This document shows, piece by piece, positions 12,888 to 22,204 of a stretch of 64,000 bases of DNA. Origin of the DNA: Pseudoruegeria sp. SK021 (GTDB taxonomy: Bacteria > Pseudomonadota > Alphaproteobacteria > Rhodobacterales > Rhodobacteraceae); NCBI RefSeq assembly GCF_002119405.1, contig NZ_MTBG01000008.1, forward strand, positions 52,263 through 116,262, written 5' to 3'. Made by a program: the position numbers and the translations under genes. How positions within the stretch are numbered: position 1 is the stretch's first letter; each line of letters starts with the position of its first letter. The notes under the pieces were generated by a model that had not been told where the DNA came from, searched no databases, and saw nothing but the letters and a program-made list of their open reading frames with translations.

Positions 12888-13166
12888 TTAAACTTGTCGA
12901 TACCGCTGTAAAGCCGTTGTTTTTAAAGCAGATTCTCCATGCGTATCCACGGCAATCGACCAGCTGTCCAGTTCGTCATCCGACAGCTGATACTTCGATT
13001 TCGCCTCGTCCCGGGTAATCAATCCGTGCTTCACGGCCTTAACCACCACCGCTTTTCTACTGGCCACCCAACGGATTGTGTCCTCAGCGGGCAGGTCCGC
13101 CCGGGTTAGAGTTGTGCCGTCCGGAAGGCTGACCAGTCGTGGGCCGTCGATTTTCTTGATGTACAT
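12888..13166 (-). CDS. sciP: SciP, DUF1153-family inhibitor of CtrA
   Basis: A 92-residue helix-turn-helix protein. RWVASRKAVVVKAV, GLITRDEAKSKYQLSDDELDSW and a C-terminal RYRQV are the conserved DUF1153 signatures. SciP binds CtrA and represses CtrA-activated transcription in Caulobacter. The ATG at 13166 has GAGGGGA just upstream; an earlier in-frame start at 13190 has none. It is separated from ctrA by 92 bases on the same strand, placing regulator and inhibitor together. Confidence 0.92.
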   Translation of the reverse strand: MYIKKIDGPRLVSLPDGTTLTRADLPAEDTIRWVASRKAVVVKAVKHGLITRDEAKSKYQLSDDELDSWSIAVDTHGESALKTTALQRYRQV

Positions 13167-13299
13167 TTTGGTTCCCCTCGTTACCACCACCCTCAGGAAT
13201 GCGCGCAGCTGTTAAACACGCGGTGAAACCAACCCTTGAAAATACCTCAGATTTTCTTATATTCCGATAGGTTAACCCTGTTGCCCGGACCCCTCCCTT

Positions 13300-14433
13300 A
13301 TGACCTACCCGTTGAATTCACTCGGCTTTGCAAAGCCGCCATCCGAGACTCGTGTGGTCGTTGCCATGTCCGGCGGCGTCGACAGTTCCGTGGTTGCGGC
13401 ACAATTGGCCGAGGAAGGCTATGACGTCATCGGGGTCACGCTGCAGCTTTATGACCATGGTGCGGCCCTTGCAAAGAAGGGCGCCTGCTGTGCCGGGCGC
13501 GACATTCATGATGCGCGGCGGGTGGCCGAAGAGATGGGATTCCCGCACTATGTGTTGGACTACGAAAACATCTTCCGCGAAGCCGTGATCGACGAATTTG
13601 CGGACAGTTATTTGGGCGGTGCCACACCAGTTCCCTGCATCCGCTGCAACGAGCGCGTTAAGTTTCGTGACCTGCTGGCGACGGCAAAAGATCTGGATGC
13701 CGACTGTATGGCGACCGGCCATTACATTCAGCGCAAGTCCGGCGCGCTGGGACCAGAGCTGCACGCCGCCGCTGATTCGACCCGGGACCAGAGCTATTTT
13801 CTGTTCTCCACCACCGCTGAACAGCTGTCCTATCTGCGCTTTCCGCTGGGCCACCTGCCGTCGAAAGACGCGACCCGCCAATTGGCGACCCGCTATGGCT
13901 TGGCGATTGCCGACAAGCCGGACAGCCAAGACATCTGCTTCGTGCCCAACGGCGATTATGCCAGCGTGATTGAAAAACTGCGCCCGGGCGCGGCCGATCC
14001 CGGCGATATCGTCGATATGGAAGGCACCGTCCTCGGCACCCATCGCGGGGTGATTCATTACACCGTCGGTCAGCGGCGCGGTCTGGGCATCGGCGGTCTG
14101 GTCGATCCGCTTTACGTCGTGCGGCTTGATCCCGACGCACGGCAGGTTGTAGTCGGCCCGAAAGAGGCGCTGAGCACCCGGATCGTCCCCGTGCGCGAGA
14201 TCAACTGGCTTGGCGATGCACCCCTGACCAGTCAGGCGGTCTGGGAGGTAGAGGTCAAGGTCCGCTCAACCCGCCCGCCCCGGCCCGCATTGATCCGGCC
14301 TCTGTCTGCCACCGAAGCCGAGGTTGAACTGCTGACCCCGGAAGAGGGCGTCAGCGCCGGACAAGCCTGCGTCTTCTATTCCGGCGGCGACAGCCGCGTG
14401 CTGGGCGGCGGCTGGATCTGGCGCGGTCACTAA
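13300..14433 (+). CDS. mnmA: tRNA-specific 2-thiouridylase
   Basis: Puts sulfur on C2 of the wobble uridine of tRNA Glu, Gln and Lys. The PP-loop is [14 protein letters not shown]. The two catalytic Cys are in [10 protein letters not shown] and [12 protein letters not shown], and tRNA-recognition segments such as TGHYIQRK and [13 protein letters not shown] follow. Length (377) is normal. It is transcribed away from sciP and ends in a shared terminator with tsf. Both tRNA-Glu(UUC) genes at 55 kb would be substrates. Confidence 0.96.
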   Translation: MTYPLNSLGFAKPPSETRVVVAMSGGVDSSVVAAQLAEEGYDVIGVTLQLYDHGAALAKKGACCAGRDIHDARRVAEEMGFPHYVLDYENIFREAVIDEFADSYLGGATPVPCIRCNERVKFRDLLATAKDLDADCMATGHYIQRKSGALGPELHAAADSTRDQSYFLFSTTAEQLSYLRFPLGHLPSKDATRQLATRYGLAIADKPDSQDICFVPNGDYASVIEKLRPGAADPGDIVDMEGTVLGTHRGVIHYTVGQRRGLGIGGLVDPLYVVRLDPDARQVVVGPKEALSTRIVPVREINWLGDAPLTSQAVWEVEVKVRSTRPPRPALIRPLSATEAEVELLTPEEGVSAGQACVFYSGGDSRVLGGGWIWRGH

Positions 14434-14524
14434 CGGGGCCGGAACACGGCACCCCGGCGTCCAGTCGGGACAAGCGCCTTAACGCACGCATGCCCTCTCC
14501 CCATTTCAAGTCATATCTTTAAAC

Positions 14525-14571
14525 AAAAAAAAGGGGCGGTATCAGCACTTTGCCGATACCGCCCCTTTTTT
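14525..14571. terminator. Bidirectional terminator between mnmA and tsf
   Basis: A perfect 11-bp stem (GGGGCGGTATC at 14533-14543 with GATACCGCCCC at 14555-14565) is flanked by eight A on one side and six T on the other. It serves converging mnmA (plus) and rpsB-tsf (minus). Confidence 0.9.
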
Positions 14572-14614
14572 CACAATCTCGCGCCAGCCCGAACCGGGCC
14601 GGCGCGACACCTGA

Positions 14615-15490
14615 TTAGCCCTGTGCGACTTTCGCCACTTCAGCAGCAAAATCTTCTGCCACTTTCTCGATGCCTTCGCCGACTTCAAGACGGACGAAAC
14701 CGGTGACTTCAACGCCAGCTTCTGCCGCAGCAGCCGCGACCGTCAGGTCAGGGTTCACAACGAATGCCTGATTGAGAAGGGTGACTTCCGAGAAGAATTT
14801 CTTCATCCGGCCTTCAATCATCTTCTCGATCACTTGCTCGGGCTTGCCGCTTTCGCGCGCTTGCTCGGTCAGGACGTGCTTTTCACGCTCAACCATGGCC
14901 GGATCGATATCGGCTTCGCTCAGCGAGGCCGGGTTGATCGCAGCCACGTGCATGGCAACCTGACGACCAAATTCGGCATTGTCGCCGGTCAGCGCGACCA
15001 GAACACCGATTTTGCCCATGCCCTCGGTCACCGAGTTGTGGATGTAGGACACAACCGTGCCGCCAGTCAGAACCGCCATCCGGCGCACCGACATGTTTTC
15101 GCCAATGGTGGCGATCTTGGCAGTGATGGTTTCTTCAACGGTTTTGGAACCGATCTTGGCCGCCTTCAGCGCTTCCAGATCGTCAACAGCAACCGCAGCC
15201 GTGGCAATATCTTTCACCATGGCCTGGAACTCAGCGTTCTTGCCGACGAAATCGGTCTCGGAGTTCACTTCAACCACGATGCCCTTACCGTCGGTGACGG
15301 CAACGGCCACAAGGCCCTCAGCCGCGGTGCGGCCGGACTTCTTGGCGGCTTTGGCCAGACCTTTGGTGCGCAGCCAATCGACCGCTGCTTCCATGTCGCC
15401 ATCAGTTTCCGTCAGGGCTTTCTTGGCGTCCATCATGCCCGCGCCAGTGCTGTCGCGGAGTTCTTTGACCAGTGCAGCTGTAATTGCCAT
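14615..15490 (-). CDS. tsf: Translation elongation factor Ts
   Basis: The GDP/GTP exchange factor for EF-Tu. The UBA-like start ([20 protein letters not shown]), the ETDFVGKN motif and two core subdomains are intact. The total is 291 residues from the ATG at 15490, which has AGGAG 9 bases upstream. It follows rpsB by 82 bases, with a hairpin between, the standard bacterial arrangement. Confidence 0.97.
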   Translation of the reverse strand: MAITAALVKELRDSTGAGMMDAKKALTETDGDMEAAVDWLRTKGLAKAAKKSGRTAAEGLVAVAVTDGKGIVVEVNSETDFVGKNAEFQAMVKDIATAAVAVDDLEALKAAKIGSKTVEETITAKIATIGENMSVRRMAVLTGGTVVSYIHNSVTEGMGKIGVLVALTGDNAEFGRQVAMHVAAINPASLSEADIDPAMVEREKHVLTEQARESGKPEQVIEKMIEGRMKKFFSEVTLLNQAFVVNPDLTVAAAAAEAGVEVTGFVRLEVGEGIEKVAEDFAAEVAKVAQG

Positions 15491-15520
15491 TTTCGGCTCT
15501 CCTGAATTCTCACGTATGAT

Positions 15521-15546
15521 CACGCCGTGGTGGTAGCCACGGCGTG
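15521..15546 (-). promoter_or_regulatory. Intercistronic hairpin between rpsB and tsf
   Basis: CACGCCGTGG and CCACGGCGTG form a perfect 10-bp stem with a six-base loop, with no T-run on either strand. It sits just before the tsf ribosome-binding site, so attenuation or an mRNA processing or stability role is more likely than full termination. Confidence 0.55.
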
Positions 15547-15572
15547 TGTCAAAAATGTAATGGCGGGGGCGA

Positions 15573-16370
15573 TCAGCCCTCGACGGTCTCGGCAGCGGCG
15601 GCTTCGACAACTTCGGTCGCGTCGTCCAGCGCTTCTTCGACCGGGCCATCTTCGAACTCGCCCAGGTCGATGCCAGCGGCACCCATCTGTGCGGTCATGC
15701 CCGACAGCGCCGCGCGTGCAACCAGATCACAGTACAGCGCAATGGCGCGTGCCGCATCGTCGTTGCCCGGGATGATGTATTCCACACCATCGGGCGAGCA
15801 GTTCGAATCAACCACAGCCACAACCGGGATGCCCAGCTTCTTGGCTTCCATGATCGCCAAGTCTTCTTTCTTGACGTCGATGACGAACAGCAGGTCAGGA
15901 ACGCCGCCCATGTCCCGGATACCGCCCAGCGAGGCTTGCAGTTTGGTCTGCTCGCGCTCCATGCCCAGACGCTCTTTTTTGGTCAGGCCGCTGACGCCGT
16001 TTTCCATTTGCTCGTCGATCGCCTTGAGGCGGTTGATCGAGTTGGAAACGGTTTTCCAGTTGGTCAGCGTGCCACCGAGCCAGCGGTGGTTCATGTAGTA
16101 CTGGGCGCATTTTTCAGCAGCTTCAGCCACCGGGTTCTGTGCCTGACGCTTGGTGCCAACGAACAGCACGCGGCCGCCACGAGCAACCGTGTCGCGCACA
16201 GCGTTCAGCGCAGCGTCCAGCATCGGGACAGTCTGCGTCAGGTCGAGAATGTGAATCCCGTTACGGTCGCCGTAGATATACGGCGCCATGCGTGGGTTCC
16301 AACGTTGGGTCTGGTGACCAAAGTGAACGCCAGCTTCAAGAAGCTGACGCATTGAGAAATCGGGCGTCAT
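15573..16370 (-). CDS. rpsB: 30S ribosomal protein S2
   Basis: Family signatures are intact: [18 protein letters not shown] near the N-terminus, [30 protein letters not shown] and [17 protein letters not shown]. The ATG at 16370 follows a GGAAAAGG stretch and gives 265 residues with the acidic, Ala-rich C-terminal tail typical of alphaproteobacteria. Upstream in-frame sequence does not resemble S2. It heads the rpsB-tsf operon and is divergent from psuK, 227 bases away. Confidence 0.97.
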   Translation of the reverse strand: MTPDFSMRQLLEAGVHFGHQTQRWNPRMAPYIYGDRNGIHILDLTQTVPMLDAALNAVRDTVARGGRVLFVGTKRQAQNPVAEAAEKCAQYYMNHRWLGGTLTNWKTVSNSINRLKAIDEQMENGVSGLTKKERLGMEREQTKLQASLGGIRDMGGVPDLLFVIDVKKEDLAIMEAKKLGIPVVAVVDSNCSPDGVEYIIPGNDDAARAIALYCDLVARAALSGMTAQMGAAGIDLGEFEDGPVEEALDDATEVVEAAAAETVEG

Positions 16371-16597
16371 AGCCTTTTCCTTTTCCGGTTTGCGCCACGG
16401 CGGGGTGTGAGGGGCGGATGCCCCAACCGGCGGACCTTTGAGGATGTCTCCCCCAATGGCCCAAGTCCCGCCTGCGAAGTGAAGCCGCCCCATAGGCCAG
16501 TTCCAACCTGATTGCAAGTCCGAAGCGCCCACATTGGCGCAGCGACCCACCCCAAGCAGGGCTTGCCTTTGCTGCGCCAAGTCGCCAGACATTTGCT

Positions 16598-17494
16598 ATG
16601 ACGAGTGGCAAACCCTGTATCCCCTGTATCGGCTCGGTGTTGTGGGACATCATCGGACGGCATGGCCATGCCATGGGCCTTGGCGCCGACCGGCCCGGCA
16701 CAATCACCCGCCTGCCCGGAGGCGTAGCCCTGAACGTGGCGATGACACTGGTCCGCTTCGGAATGCAGCCGACCGTGCTGACCGCCATCGGCACCGACGC
16801 GGATGGCCACCACCTGATCGACGAATGTGCCCGGCTCGGGATCGACACCCGCCACGCCTTGCGCCGCAGCGATCTGCCCACCGACCGCTATATGGCCATC
16901 GAAGGGCTGAACGGCCTGATCGCGGCCATTGCCGATGCGCAGTCTCTGGAAGCTGCCGGCAATGCCATCCTCGCGCCGCTGGCAGATGGCCGTCTGGGCA
17001 CTGCCGACGCGCCATTTTCCGGGGCGATGGTGCTGGATGGCAATCTGTCCGAAGACGTCCTGACCGAAATCGCCGACAGCCCGCTTTTTGCCAAGGCGTC
17101 GTTGCGCATCGTGCCTGCCTCGCCCGGCAAGGCGACGCGCCTGCGGCCACTGCTGACCATGGCCAACGCAACGCTGTACCTTAATCTGGAAGAGGCCGAA
17201 ATTCTGGCTGAAACCAGCTTCCGCAGCAGCGCCGAGGCCGCCTCGGCCCTCGTCAAGGCGGGCAGCGCCCGGGTGCTGGTCACCCATGGCGCACAGGCTG
17301 CCACTGACGCCTGCCCCGAGGAAGTCCATACCGCCCATCCGCCCCAGATCGAACCCCGCCGCATCACCGGCGCGGGCGACACCTTTGTCGCGGCCCATAT
17401 TGCCGCCGAATCCGCCGGTCACCAACGCCCCTTCGCGCTTGGGGCCGCGATTCACGCCGCCGCCACCTATGTTTCAGGAACTGACAGCCCATGA
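16598..17494 (+). CDS. psuK: Pseudouridine kinase (PfkB family)
   Basis: Phosphorylates pseudouridine released from RNA turnover. The PfkB signatures are LPGGVALNVAMTLVRFG near residue 40 and the C-terminal RRITGAGDTFVAAH with the catalytic Asp. The 4-base overlap with psuG (ATGA) identifies the PfkB member as the pseudouridine-specific one. Confidence 0.9.
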   Translation: MTSGKPCIPCIGSVLWDIIGRHGHAMGLGADRPGTITRLPGGVALNVAMTLVRFGMQPTVLTAIGTDADGHHLIDECARLGIDTRHALRRSDLPTDRYMAIEGLNGLIAAIADAQSLEAAGNAILAPLADGRLGTADAPFSGAMVLDGNLSEDVLTEIADSPLFAKASLRIVPASPGKATRLRPLLTMANATLYLNLEEAEILAETSFRSSAEAASALVKAGSARVLVTHGAQAATDACPEEVHTAHPPQIEPRRITGAGDTFVAAHIAAESAGHQRPFALGAAIHAAATYVSGTDSP

Positions 17495-18411
17495 CCTCCC
17501 TGCCCCTTCACTTTTCCGCCGAAGTTGCCAGCGCCCGTGACCGTGGCGCGCCAATCGTGGCGCTGGAAAGCACCATCATCACCCATGGGATGCCCTACCC
17601 CCGCAACGTCGAAACCGCCCGTGCGGTCGAGGCTGTGATCCGCGCAGAGGGGGCTGTGCCCGCCACCATCGCCGTGCTGGACGGCACCCTGCATATCGGC
17701 CTCGACCCCGACCAACTGACGGCGCTGGCCCAAGCCAAGAATGTCGCCAAACTGTCCCGTGCCGATCTGGCGGTCTGCATCGCCACTGGCGGCACCGGGG
17801 CCACCACCGTCGCCGCGACGATGATTGCCGCCGCCCAAGCCGGCATCGATGTGTTCGCCACTGGCGGTATCGGCGGCGTTCATGCCGGCGCCGAACTGAG
17901 CTTTGACATCTCCGCCGATCTTCAGGAACTGGCGCGCACGCCGGTGACCGTGATCTGCGCCGGGGCCAAAGCGATTCTCGATCTGCCGAAGACGCTTGAG
18001 GTTCTGGAAACCCTTGGCGTGCCTGTCATCGTCAACGGGCAGGACGAATTGCCCGCCTTCTGGTCGCGCGCCTCGGGCCTTGCCGCCCCCTTGCGTCTGG
18101 ACAGCCCCCAGCAGATCGCCCGCGCCGCCCTGACCCGCGCCGCCCTCGGGCTGTCTGGTGGCCAATTGGTCGCCAACCCGATCCCCGAAGCCGACGAGAT
18201 CCCCGCCGAGGTGCTGGCCCCGCTGATCGCACAGGCCCAAGCCGAAGCCCAAGCTGACGGAATCACCGCGAAAGCCGTAACCCCCTATTTGCTGGCCCGC
18301 TTGTTTGAGCTGACCGAGGGGCGGTCGCTTGAGGCGAATATTGCCCTCGTTTTGAACAATGCCCGGTTGGCCGCCCAAATCGCCCAGCAATTCACCGCAC
18401 TTCGTGGTTAA
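17491..18411 (+). CDS. psuG: Pseudouridine-5'-phosphate glycosidase
   Basis: Splits pseudouridine phosphate reversibly into uracil and ribose 5-phosphate, breaking an unusual C-C glycosidic bond. Hallmarks are VALESTIITHGMPYPRN, VATGGTGATTVAAT-type glycine runs and FATGGIGGVHAGAE. At 306 residues it is full length. It is the second gene of a psuKG operon, completing pseudouridine salvage. Confidence 0.95.
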   Translation: MTSLPLHFSAEVASARDRGAPIVALESTIITHGMPYPRNVETARAVEAVIRAEGAVPATIAVLDGTLHIGLDPDQLTALAQAKNVAKLSRADLAVCIATGGTGATTVAATMIAAAQAGIDVFATGGIGGVHAGAELSFDISADLQELARTPVTVICAGAKAILDLPKTLEVLETLGVPVIVNGQDELPAFWSRASGLAAPLRLDSPQQIARAALTRAALGLSGGQLVANPIPEADEIPAEVLAPLIAQAQAEAQADGITAKAVTPYLLARLFELTEGRSLEANIALVLNNARLAAQIAQQFTALRG

Positions 18412-18501
18412 TTCAAGTTCCGGCTGCCGCGCTCTGGCCTGCCCCATTGTAGAGCCCGGCGCGACCTTCTACATTCAAGCCGTTCCAGCGACCGCCATAG
18501 A

Positions 18502-19239
18502 GTGCAAAGCCCCCTGATGCTTGAAACCCCTGACCTTCCCCCGATCGAACGGCGCAAGCCGGGTCTGATCGGCAAGCTGCGCGCGAATTTCCTGACCGGG
18601 TTAATCGTGATCGCGCCGATCAGCCTGACCCTGTACCTGATCTGGACTGTGATCGGATTGGTCGACGGGTTCGTGTTGCCGCTGGTGCCCGGCCCGTGGC
18701 GCCCTGAGCACTATATCGGGATCAATCTGCGCGGCGTCGGCGTGATCATCTTCTTGATCTTTACCGTGTTGGTCGGCTGGATCGCCAAGGGCCTGATTGG
18801 CCGGTCCTTGATCGGCTGGGCCGAAGGCTTGGTCGAGCAGATGCCAGTGGTTCGCTCCATCTATAACGGCCTCAAGCAAATTGCGGAAACCGTGTTTGCC
18901 CAACAAGAGACCAGCTTCGAGAAGGCCTGCCTGATCGAATACCCGCGCAAGGGCATCTATGCGATTGGCTTCATCTCGACCGTCACCAAGGGCGAGGTCA
19001 ACCGCATTGCCGGCACCAATGAACCGCTGCTCAGCGTCTTCGTGCCGACCACGCCAAACCCGACCTCGGGCTTCTTGCTGTTCCTGCCGAAAAGCGAAGT
19101 GACTGAACTGAAAATGACCATCGAAGACGCGGCAAAAATGGTCATTTCCGCGGGCTTGGTCCACCCCGTCGAAAAACTTCCTCAAGAGGTGCCACTGATG
19201 CCAACCCCGGACCAAACTGCCCGGGAAAGCTGGCGCTGA
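18502..19239 (+). CDS. DUF502-family inner-membrane protein
   Basis: Two hydrophobic helices (about residues 31-53 and 75-96) are followed by a cytosolic domain with the family signatures QMPVVRSIYNGLKQI and VFVPTTPNPTSGF. Length (245) fits. The biochemical role of DUF502 proteins is not established. It lies 90 bases after psuG and 51 before the exporter gene on the same strand. Confidence 0.88.
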   Translation: MQSPLMLETPDLPPIERRKPGLIGKLRANFLTGLIVIAPISLTLYLIWTVIGLVDGFVLPLVPGPWRPEHYIGINLRGVGVIIFLIFTVLVGWIAKGLIGRSLIGWAEGLVEQMPVVRSIYNGLKQIAETVFAQQETSFEKACLIEYPRKGIYAIGFISTVTKGEVNRIAGTNEPLLSVFVPTTPNPTSGFLLFLPKSEVTELKMTIEDAAKMVISAGLVHPVEKLPQEVPLMPTPDQTARESWR

Positions 19240-19290
19240 ACGCCTGCCATCCATGACCTCTGATCTACGTCTATCCTGCGGGGCCGCCCG

Positions 19291-19905
19291 ATGAATGCGG
19301 CCCTCGTCACCGGTTTCGCCACGGGCTTGTCGTTGATCTTGGCCATCGGGGCGCAAAACGCCTTTGTGCTGCGTCAGGGCCTGCTGCGAACCCATGTCCT
19401 GCCGCTGTGCCTGTTCTGTGCCGCCTCTGACGCGATCCTGATTGGCTTGGGCATCCTTGGCTTCGGCGCAGTCAGCGCGGCATGGCCTCTGGTGCCGCGC
19501 CTGTTGATGCTGGGCGGGGCCGCTTTCCTGATCGCCTATGGTGCCATGCGCCTGCACGCCGCATGGCGCGGCGATTACAGCCTGCAACTGTCGGGGCAGT
19601 CGCCAAGCCTGTGGAAGACCCTCGCCATCGCCGCAGCGCTGACATGGGGCAATCCGCATGTGTATCTGGATATGCTGGGGCTGATCGGCGCGATCTCGAC
19701 CCAGTTCCCGGACGTGGCAACCAAAGCTGCATTCGGCCTCGGGGCTGCGACGGCGTCGTTCGTGTTCTTTTTCAGTCTGGGCTATGGCGCGCGCTTTTTG
19801 GCCCCGGTGCTGCGCACCGCCACCGGATGGCGCATCCTTGATCTGATCATCGCATTGGTGATGTGGGGACTGGCCGCCGCGTTGCTTCACGACGGCCTCG
19901 CCTGA
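19291..19905 (+). CDS. argO: LysE/ArgO-family amino-acid exporter
   Basis: A 204-residue protein with six probable helices. The N-terminal signature (LILAIGAQNAFVLRQGL) and WGNPHVYLDML are typical of the LysE/ArgO branch, which exports lysine and arginine, rather than RhtB. No LysR-type regulator lies next to it. Its TGA directly abuts the stop codon of the convergent entericidin-like gene. Confidence 0.88.
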   Translation: MNAALVTGFATGLSLILAIGAQNAFVLRQGLLRTHVLPLCLFCAASDAILIGLGILGFGAVSAAWPLVPRLLMLGGAAFLIAYGAMRLHAAWRGDYSLQLSGQSPSLWKTLAIAAALTWGNPHVYLDMLGLIGAISTQFPDVATKAAFGLGAATASFVFFFSLGYGARFLAPVLRTATGWRILDLIIALVMWGLAAALLHDGLA

Positions 19906-20034
19906 TTACTGCGCGGATTTCGCAGCCCCTTCGATGGTCTGACCGCCGGACTGGATGTCTTTCCCCATCCCTTCGACCGTGTTGCATCCCGCCAGCGCCA
20001 CCAGCAGCGCCCCGATCACAATGCTCAACCTCAT
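19906..20034 (-). CDS. Entericidin-like small lipoprotein (42 aa)
   Basis: A 42-residue protein with a signal helix and a lipobox ending at Cys17 (LLVALAGCNTVEG), then GMGKDIQSGGQTIEGAAKSA, the pattern of entericidin A/B lipoproteins. AAGGAAGACGGA precedes the ATG at 20034. In Escherichia coli entericidins form a toxin/antidote pair, but alphaproteobacteria usually have single copies of unclear role. Only one copy is seen here. Confidence 0.85.
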   Translation of the reverse strand: MRLSIVIGALLVALAGCNTVEGMGKDIQSGGQTIEGAAKSAQ

Positions 20035-20090
20035 TCCGTCTTCCTTTATTTATGTGGGCACCGGCCAAGCAACCGACGCTAAAGCGAATT

Positions 20091-21140
20091 CTAGCCGAAC
20101 ATTGTTGGAAGATCGACTGTGCTCTTGACCCCCAGATCGGCTTTATGCGCGTCAAGAAACTTGGCCGCCGCGTCATAGCCTGCGATTTTCAACTGCCCCA
20201 GAACCGTGGGCAGCGGCACCATCTTTGTGGCCACCGACAGCGCATTCATCAACACGTCATCCGAGATCATATGGATGTTCAGATCGCGCATGGTGCCGGG
20301 GGTCAACGCACCCGTTGTCAGCATCCGCTGCACAAAGGCGATGGCCCGCAATTCCCGCAGCAAGGACGAGTTGAAGCTGATCTCATTGATCCGGTTCTGG
20401 ATCTCCATCGGCGTGCGCGGCAGGGTCTCGGTTTCCAGCGGATTGACGTTGATGATCACCACATCCCGGGAAAACGCCGGGTCGAATAGCGGAAACAGCG
20501 CCGGATTGCCGGTATAGCCGCCATCCCAAAACGCCTCGATCCGGTCGGTTTCGGTGTCGTAAATCTCAACCGCCTGAAACACCGACGGCAGACAGGCCGA
20601 AGCCAGAATGACATCCGTGCACATCTCGTCTTGGGTAAACACCCGGATCTTGCCGTTGCTCACCCGGGTGGTGTTCACGAAAAACGCGGGGCCCGCATGG
20701 GAACAGACCCGGTCAAACCGAAACCGATCCACGATTCGGCGCAGCGGGTTTTGATAAGCTGCGCCCAAAGCATAGGGGCTGATCGCCCGCGTATAGGCAT
20801 CGATCATCGCCACCGGCAGTGAATATTCCAGCGCCCGGGACATCAGCGCCGCCGGCGGCGAAATCGCGTCCAGCCAGGCTTGCAGCCCCGGATCGTTGAC
20901 CGCCCCCATCTGCGCCCAAAGCCAGTCCAGATTGTCCAGCGCGGCCTGCCGCCCCGCGTCCCCCGGCGCGCTGGTCAAGCCTGCCTTCAGGGCGGCTCCG
21001 TTCAAGGCCCCGGCCGATGTTCCCGAAATCGCGGCAATCTCGATCTCGGGGTCTTCAAGAATTCGGGTCAAGGCGCCCCACGTGAACGCGCCATGCGCCC
21101 CGCCGCCCTGTAGCGCCAGATTGATCGACAGCGGGGTCAT
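20091..21140 (-). CDS. Patatin-like phospholipase
   Basis: A Ser-Asp dyad lipid acyl hydrolase. The oxyanion loop is LALQGGGAHGAF at the N-terminus, the nucleophile elbow is ISGTSAGALNG, and the catalytic Asp is in FWDGGYTGNP. The chosen ATG at 21140 places the glycine-rich loop at residue 9, as usual, giving 349 residues. It follows the hydroxybutyrate dehydrogenase gene by 26 bases, so the two are likely co-transcribed. A role in polyhydroxybutyrate or lipid turnover is plausible but inferred only from the neighbour. Confidence 0.9.
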   Translation of the reverse strand: MTPLSINLALQGGGAHGAFTWGALTRILEDPEIEIAAISGTSAGALNGAALKAGLTSAPGDAGRQAALDNLDWLWAQMGAVNDPGLQAWLDAISPPAALMSRALEYSLPVAMIDAYTRAISPYALGAAYQNPLRRIVDRFRFDRVCSHAGPAFFVNTTRVSNGKIRVFTQDEMCTDVILASACLPSVFQAVEIYDTETDRIEAFWDGGYTGNPALFPLFDPAFSRDVVIINVNPLETETLPRTPMEIQNRINEISFNSSLLRELRAIAFVQRMLTTGALTPGTMRDLNIHMISDDVLMNALSVATKMVPLPTVLGQLKIAGYDAAAKFLDAHKADLGVKSTVDLPTMFG

Positions 21141-21166
21141 GACGGCACGCCCGGCACCGCCCCGAC

Positions 21167-21940
21167 CTACATCGCCGTCCAGCCCCCATCGACGCTGATC
21201 GTGGTGCCGGTGATCTGATCCGCCGCAGACGAGCATAAGAACTGAACCACGCCGCCCAACTGTTCAGTGGTCGCAAATTCCTTGGACGGCTGCCGCTCGA
21301 GCAGCACGTCGCGGATCACCGTCTCCCGGTCCATGTCGTACTTTTTCATCGTGTCAGGAATTTGCGCCTCCACCAGCGGGGTCAGCACATAGCCGGGACA
21401 GATCGCATTGGCGGTGATCGGATCGCGCGCGGTCTCCAGCGCGACCACTTTGGTCATGCCCACCAGCCCGTGCTTTGCCGCCACATAGGCCGACTTGAAC
21501 GGCGAGGCCCGCAGCCCATGCGCCGAAGCGATGTTGATCACCCGGCCCCAGCCCGCCTTACGCATGATCGGCAGCGCGGCAGCGGTGGTGTGGAACGCCG
21601 AATTCATGTTAATCGCGATAATGGCGTCCCATTTTTCAACCGGAAATTCGTCAATCGCGGCCACATGCTGAATACCGGCATTATTAACCAGAATATCGCA
21701 ACGCCCGGCCTGTTCAATCAGCGCCCGGCATTGATCGCCTTTCGACATGTCCGCCTGAATATAGCGGACCTCGACCCCATGCTCTTTTGCCAGCTTTTCA
21801 GCCAAATCATGATCTTCCTGACTGTCGGAAAAGGAATTCAAAATAATATTGGCACCGGCAATGGCCATTTCTGTGGCGATGCCCAAACCGATTCCCGAAT
21901 TCGACCCGGTAATGACTGCGGTCTTGCCTTTGAGAGTCAT
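21167..21940 (-). CDS. bdhA: D-3-hydroxybutyrate dehydrogenase
   Basis: A short-chain dehydrogenase converting 3-hydroxybutyrate to acetoacetate with NAD. TGSNSGIGLGIA binds NAD, NNAGIQHV follows, and the active site is Ser in NIASAHGLRASPFKSAYVAAKHG with Tyr-X3-Lys. The QHVAAIDEFP segment and C-terminal SVDGGWTAM are typical of PHB-degrading BdhA. The ATG at 21940 gives 257 residues. It is probably the first gene of a two-gene unit with the patatin. Confidence 0.92.
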   Translation of the reverse strand: MTLKGKTAVITGSNSGIGLGIATEMAIAGANIILNSFSDSQEDHDLAEKLAKEHGVEVRYIQADMSKGDQCRALIEQAGRCDILVNNAGIQHVAAIDEFPVEKWDAIIAINMNSAFHTTAAALPIMRKAGWGRVINIASAHGLRASPFKSAYVAAKHGLVGMTKVVALETARDPITANAICPGYVLTPLVEAQIPDTMKKYDMDRETVIRDVLLERQPSKEFATTEQLGGVVQFLCSSAADQITGTTISVDGGWTAM

Positions 21941-22092
21941 GGAAGTCCCTTCCGATTGAATGTCGCCGAAAGGATATCCAGTCCGCCTGCAATGAACAGG
22001 GGCAACTGCGGAATTGTCCTGTTTCCCCACGCCTTTGCGACATTGCGTCCGCCAACCGGCAAACACCATGGAAACCCGCAGACCCAAACGCC

Positions 22093-22120
22093 AAAAAAAA
22101 ACGCCCGCACAAGGCGGGCG
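22093..22120 (-). terminator. Orphan rho-independent terminator of the candidate sRNA
   Basis: CGCCCGC (22102-22108) pairs with GCGGGCG (22114-22120) across a five-base loop. On the minus strand it is followed by nine T. The nearest upstream minus-strand gene lies beyond 26 kb, so the terminator is not explained by a coding transcript. Confidence 0.85.
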
Positions 22121-22169
22121 CTAAGTTATTGAGGCAGGTTTCATACAGGCAAGAAACCTATCGAGCAGT
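22093..22169 (-). ncRNA. Candidate small RNA, about 77 nt
   Basis: A TATATT/TTGGAG promoter with a 17-base spacer would start transcription near 22169. The predicted RNA has a first hairpin with 7-bp stem AGGTTTC/GAAACCT and a ten-base loop carrying CTTGCCTG. A linker with CCTGCCTCA follows, then a GC-rich terminator with a nine-T tail, a shape typical of Hfq-type sRNAs. Both CTTGCCTG and CCTGCCTCA are complementary to sequence just upstream of the binding-protein start at 28183, and seven-base parts also match upstream of 22274. No known sRNA family is claimed. Confidence 0.6.
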
Positions 22170-22175
22170 GATTTC

Positions 22176-22204
22176 AATATAAGCAATAGATGCACGACCT
22201 CCAA
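22176..22204 (-). promoter_or_regulatory. Sigma-70-type promoter for the candidate sRNA
   Basis: Read on the minus strand, TTGGAG (22204-22199) and TATATT (22181-22176) are 17 bases apart, four of six and five of six matches to the consensus hexamers. A start about 7 bases downstream gives a compact RNA ending at the terminator. Confidence 0.5.
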
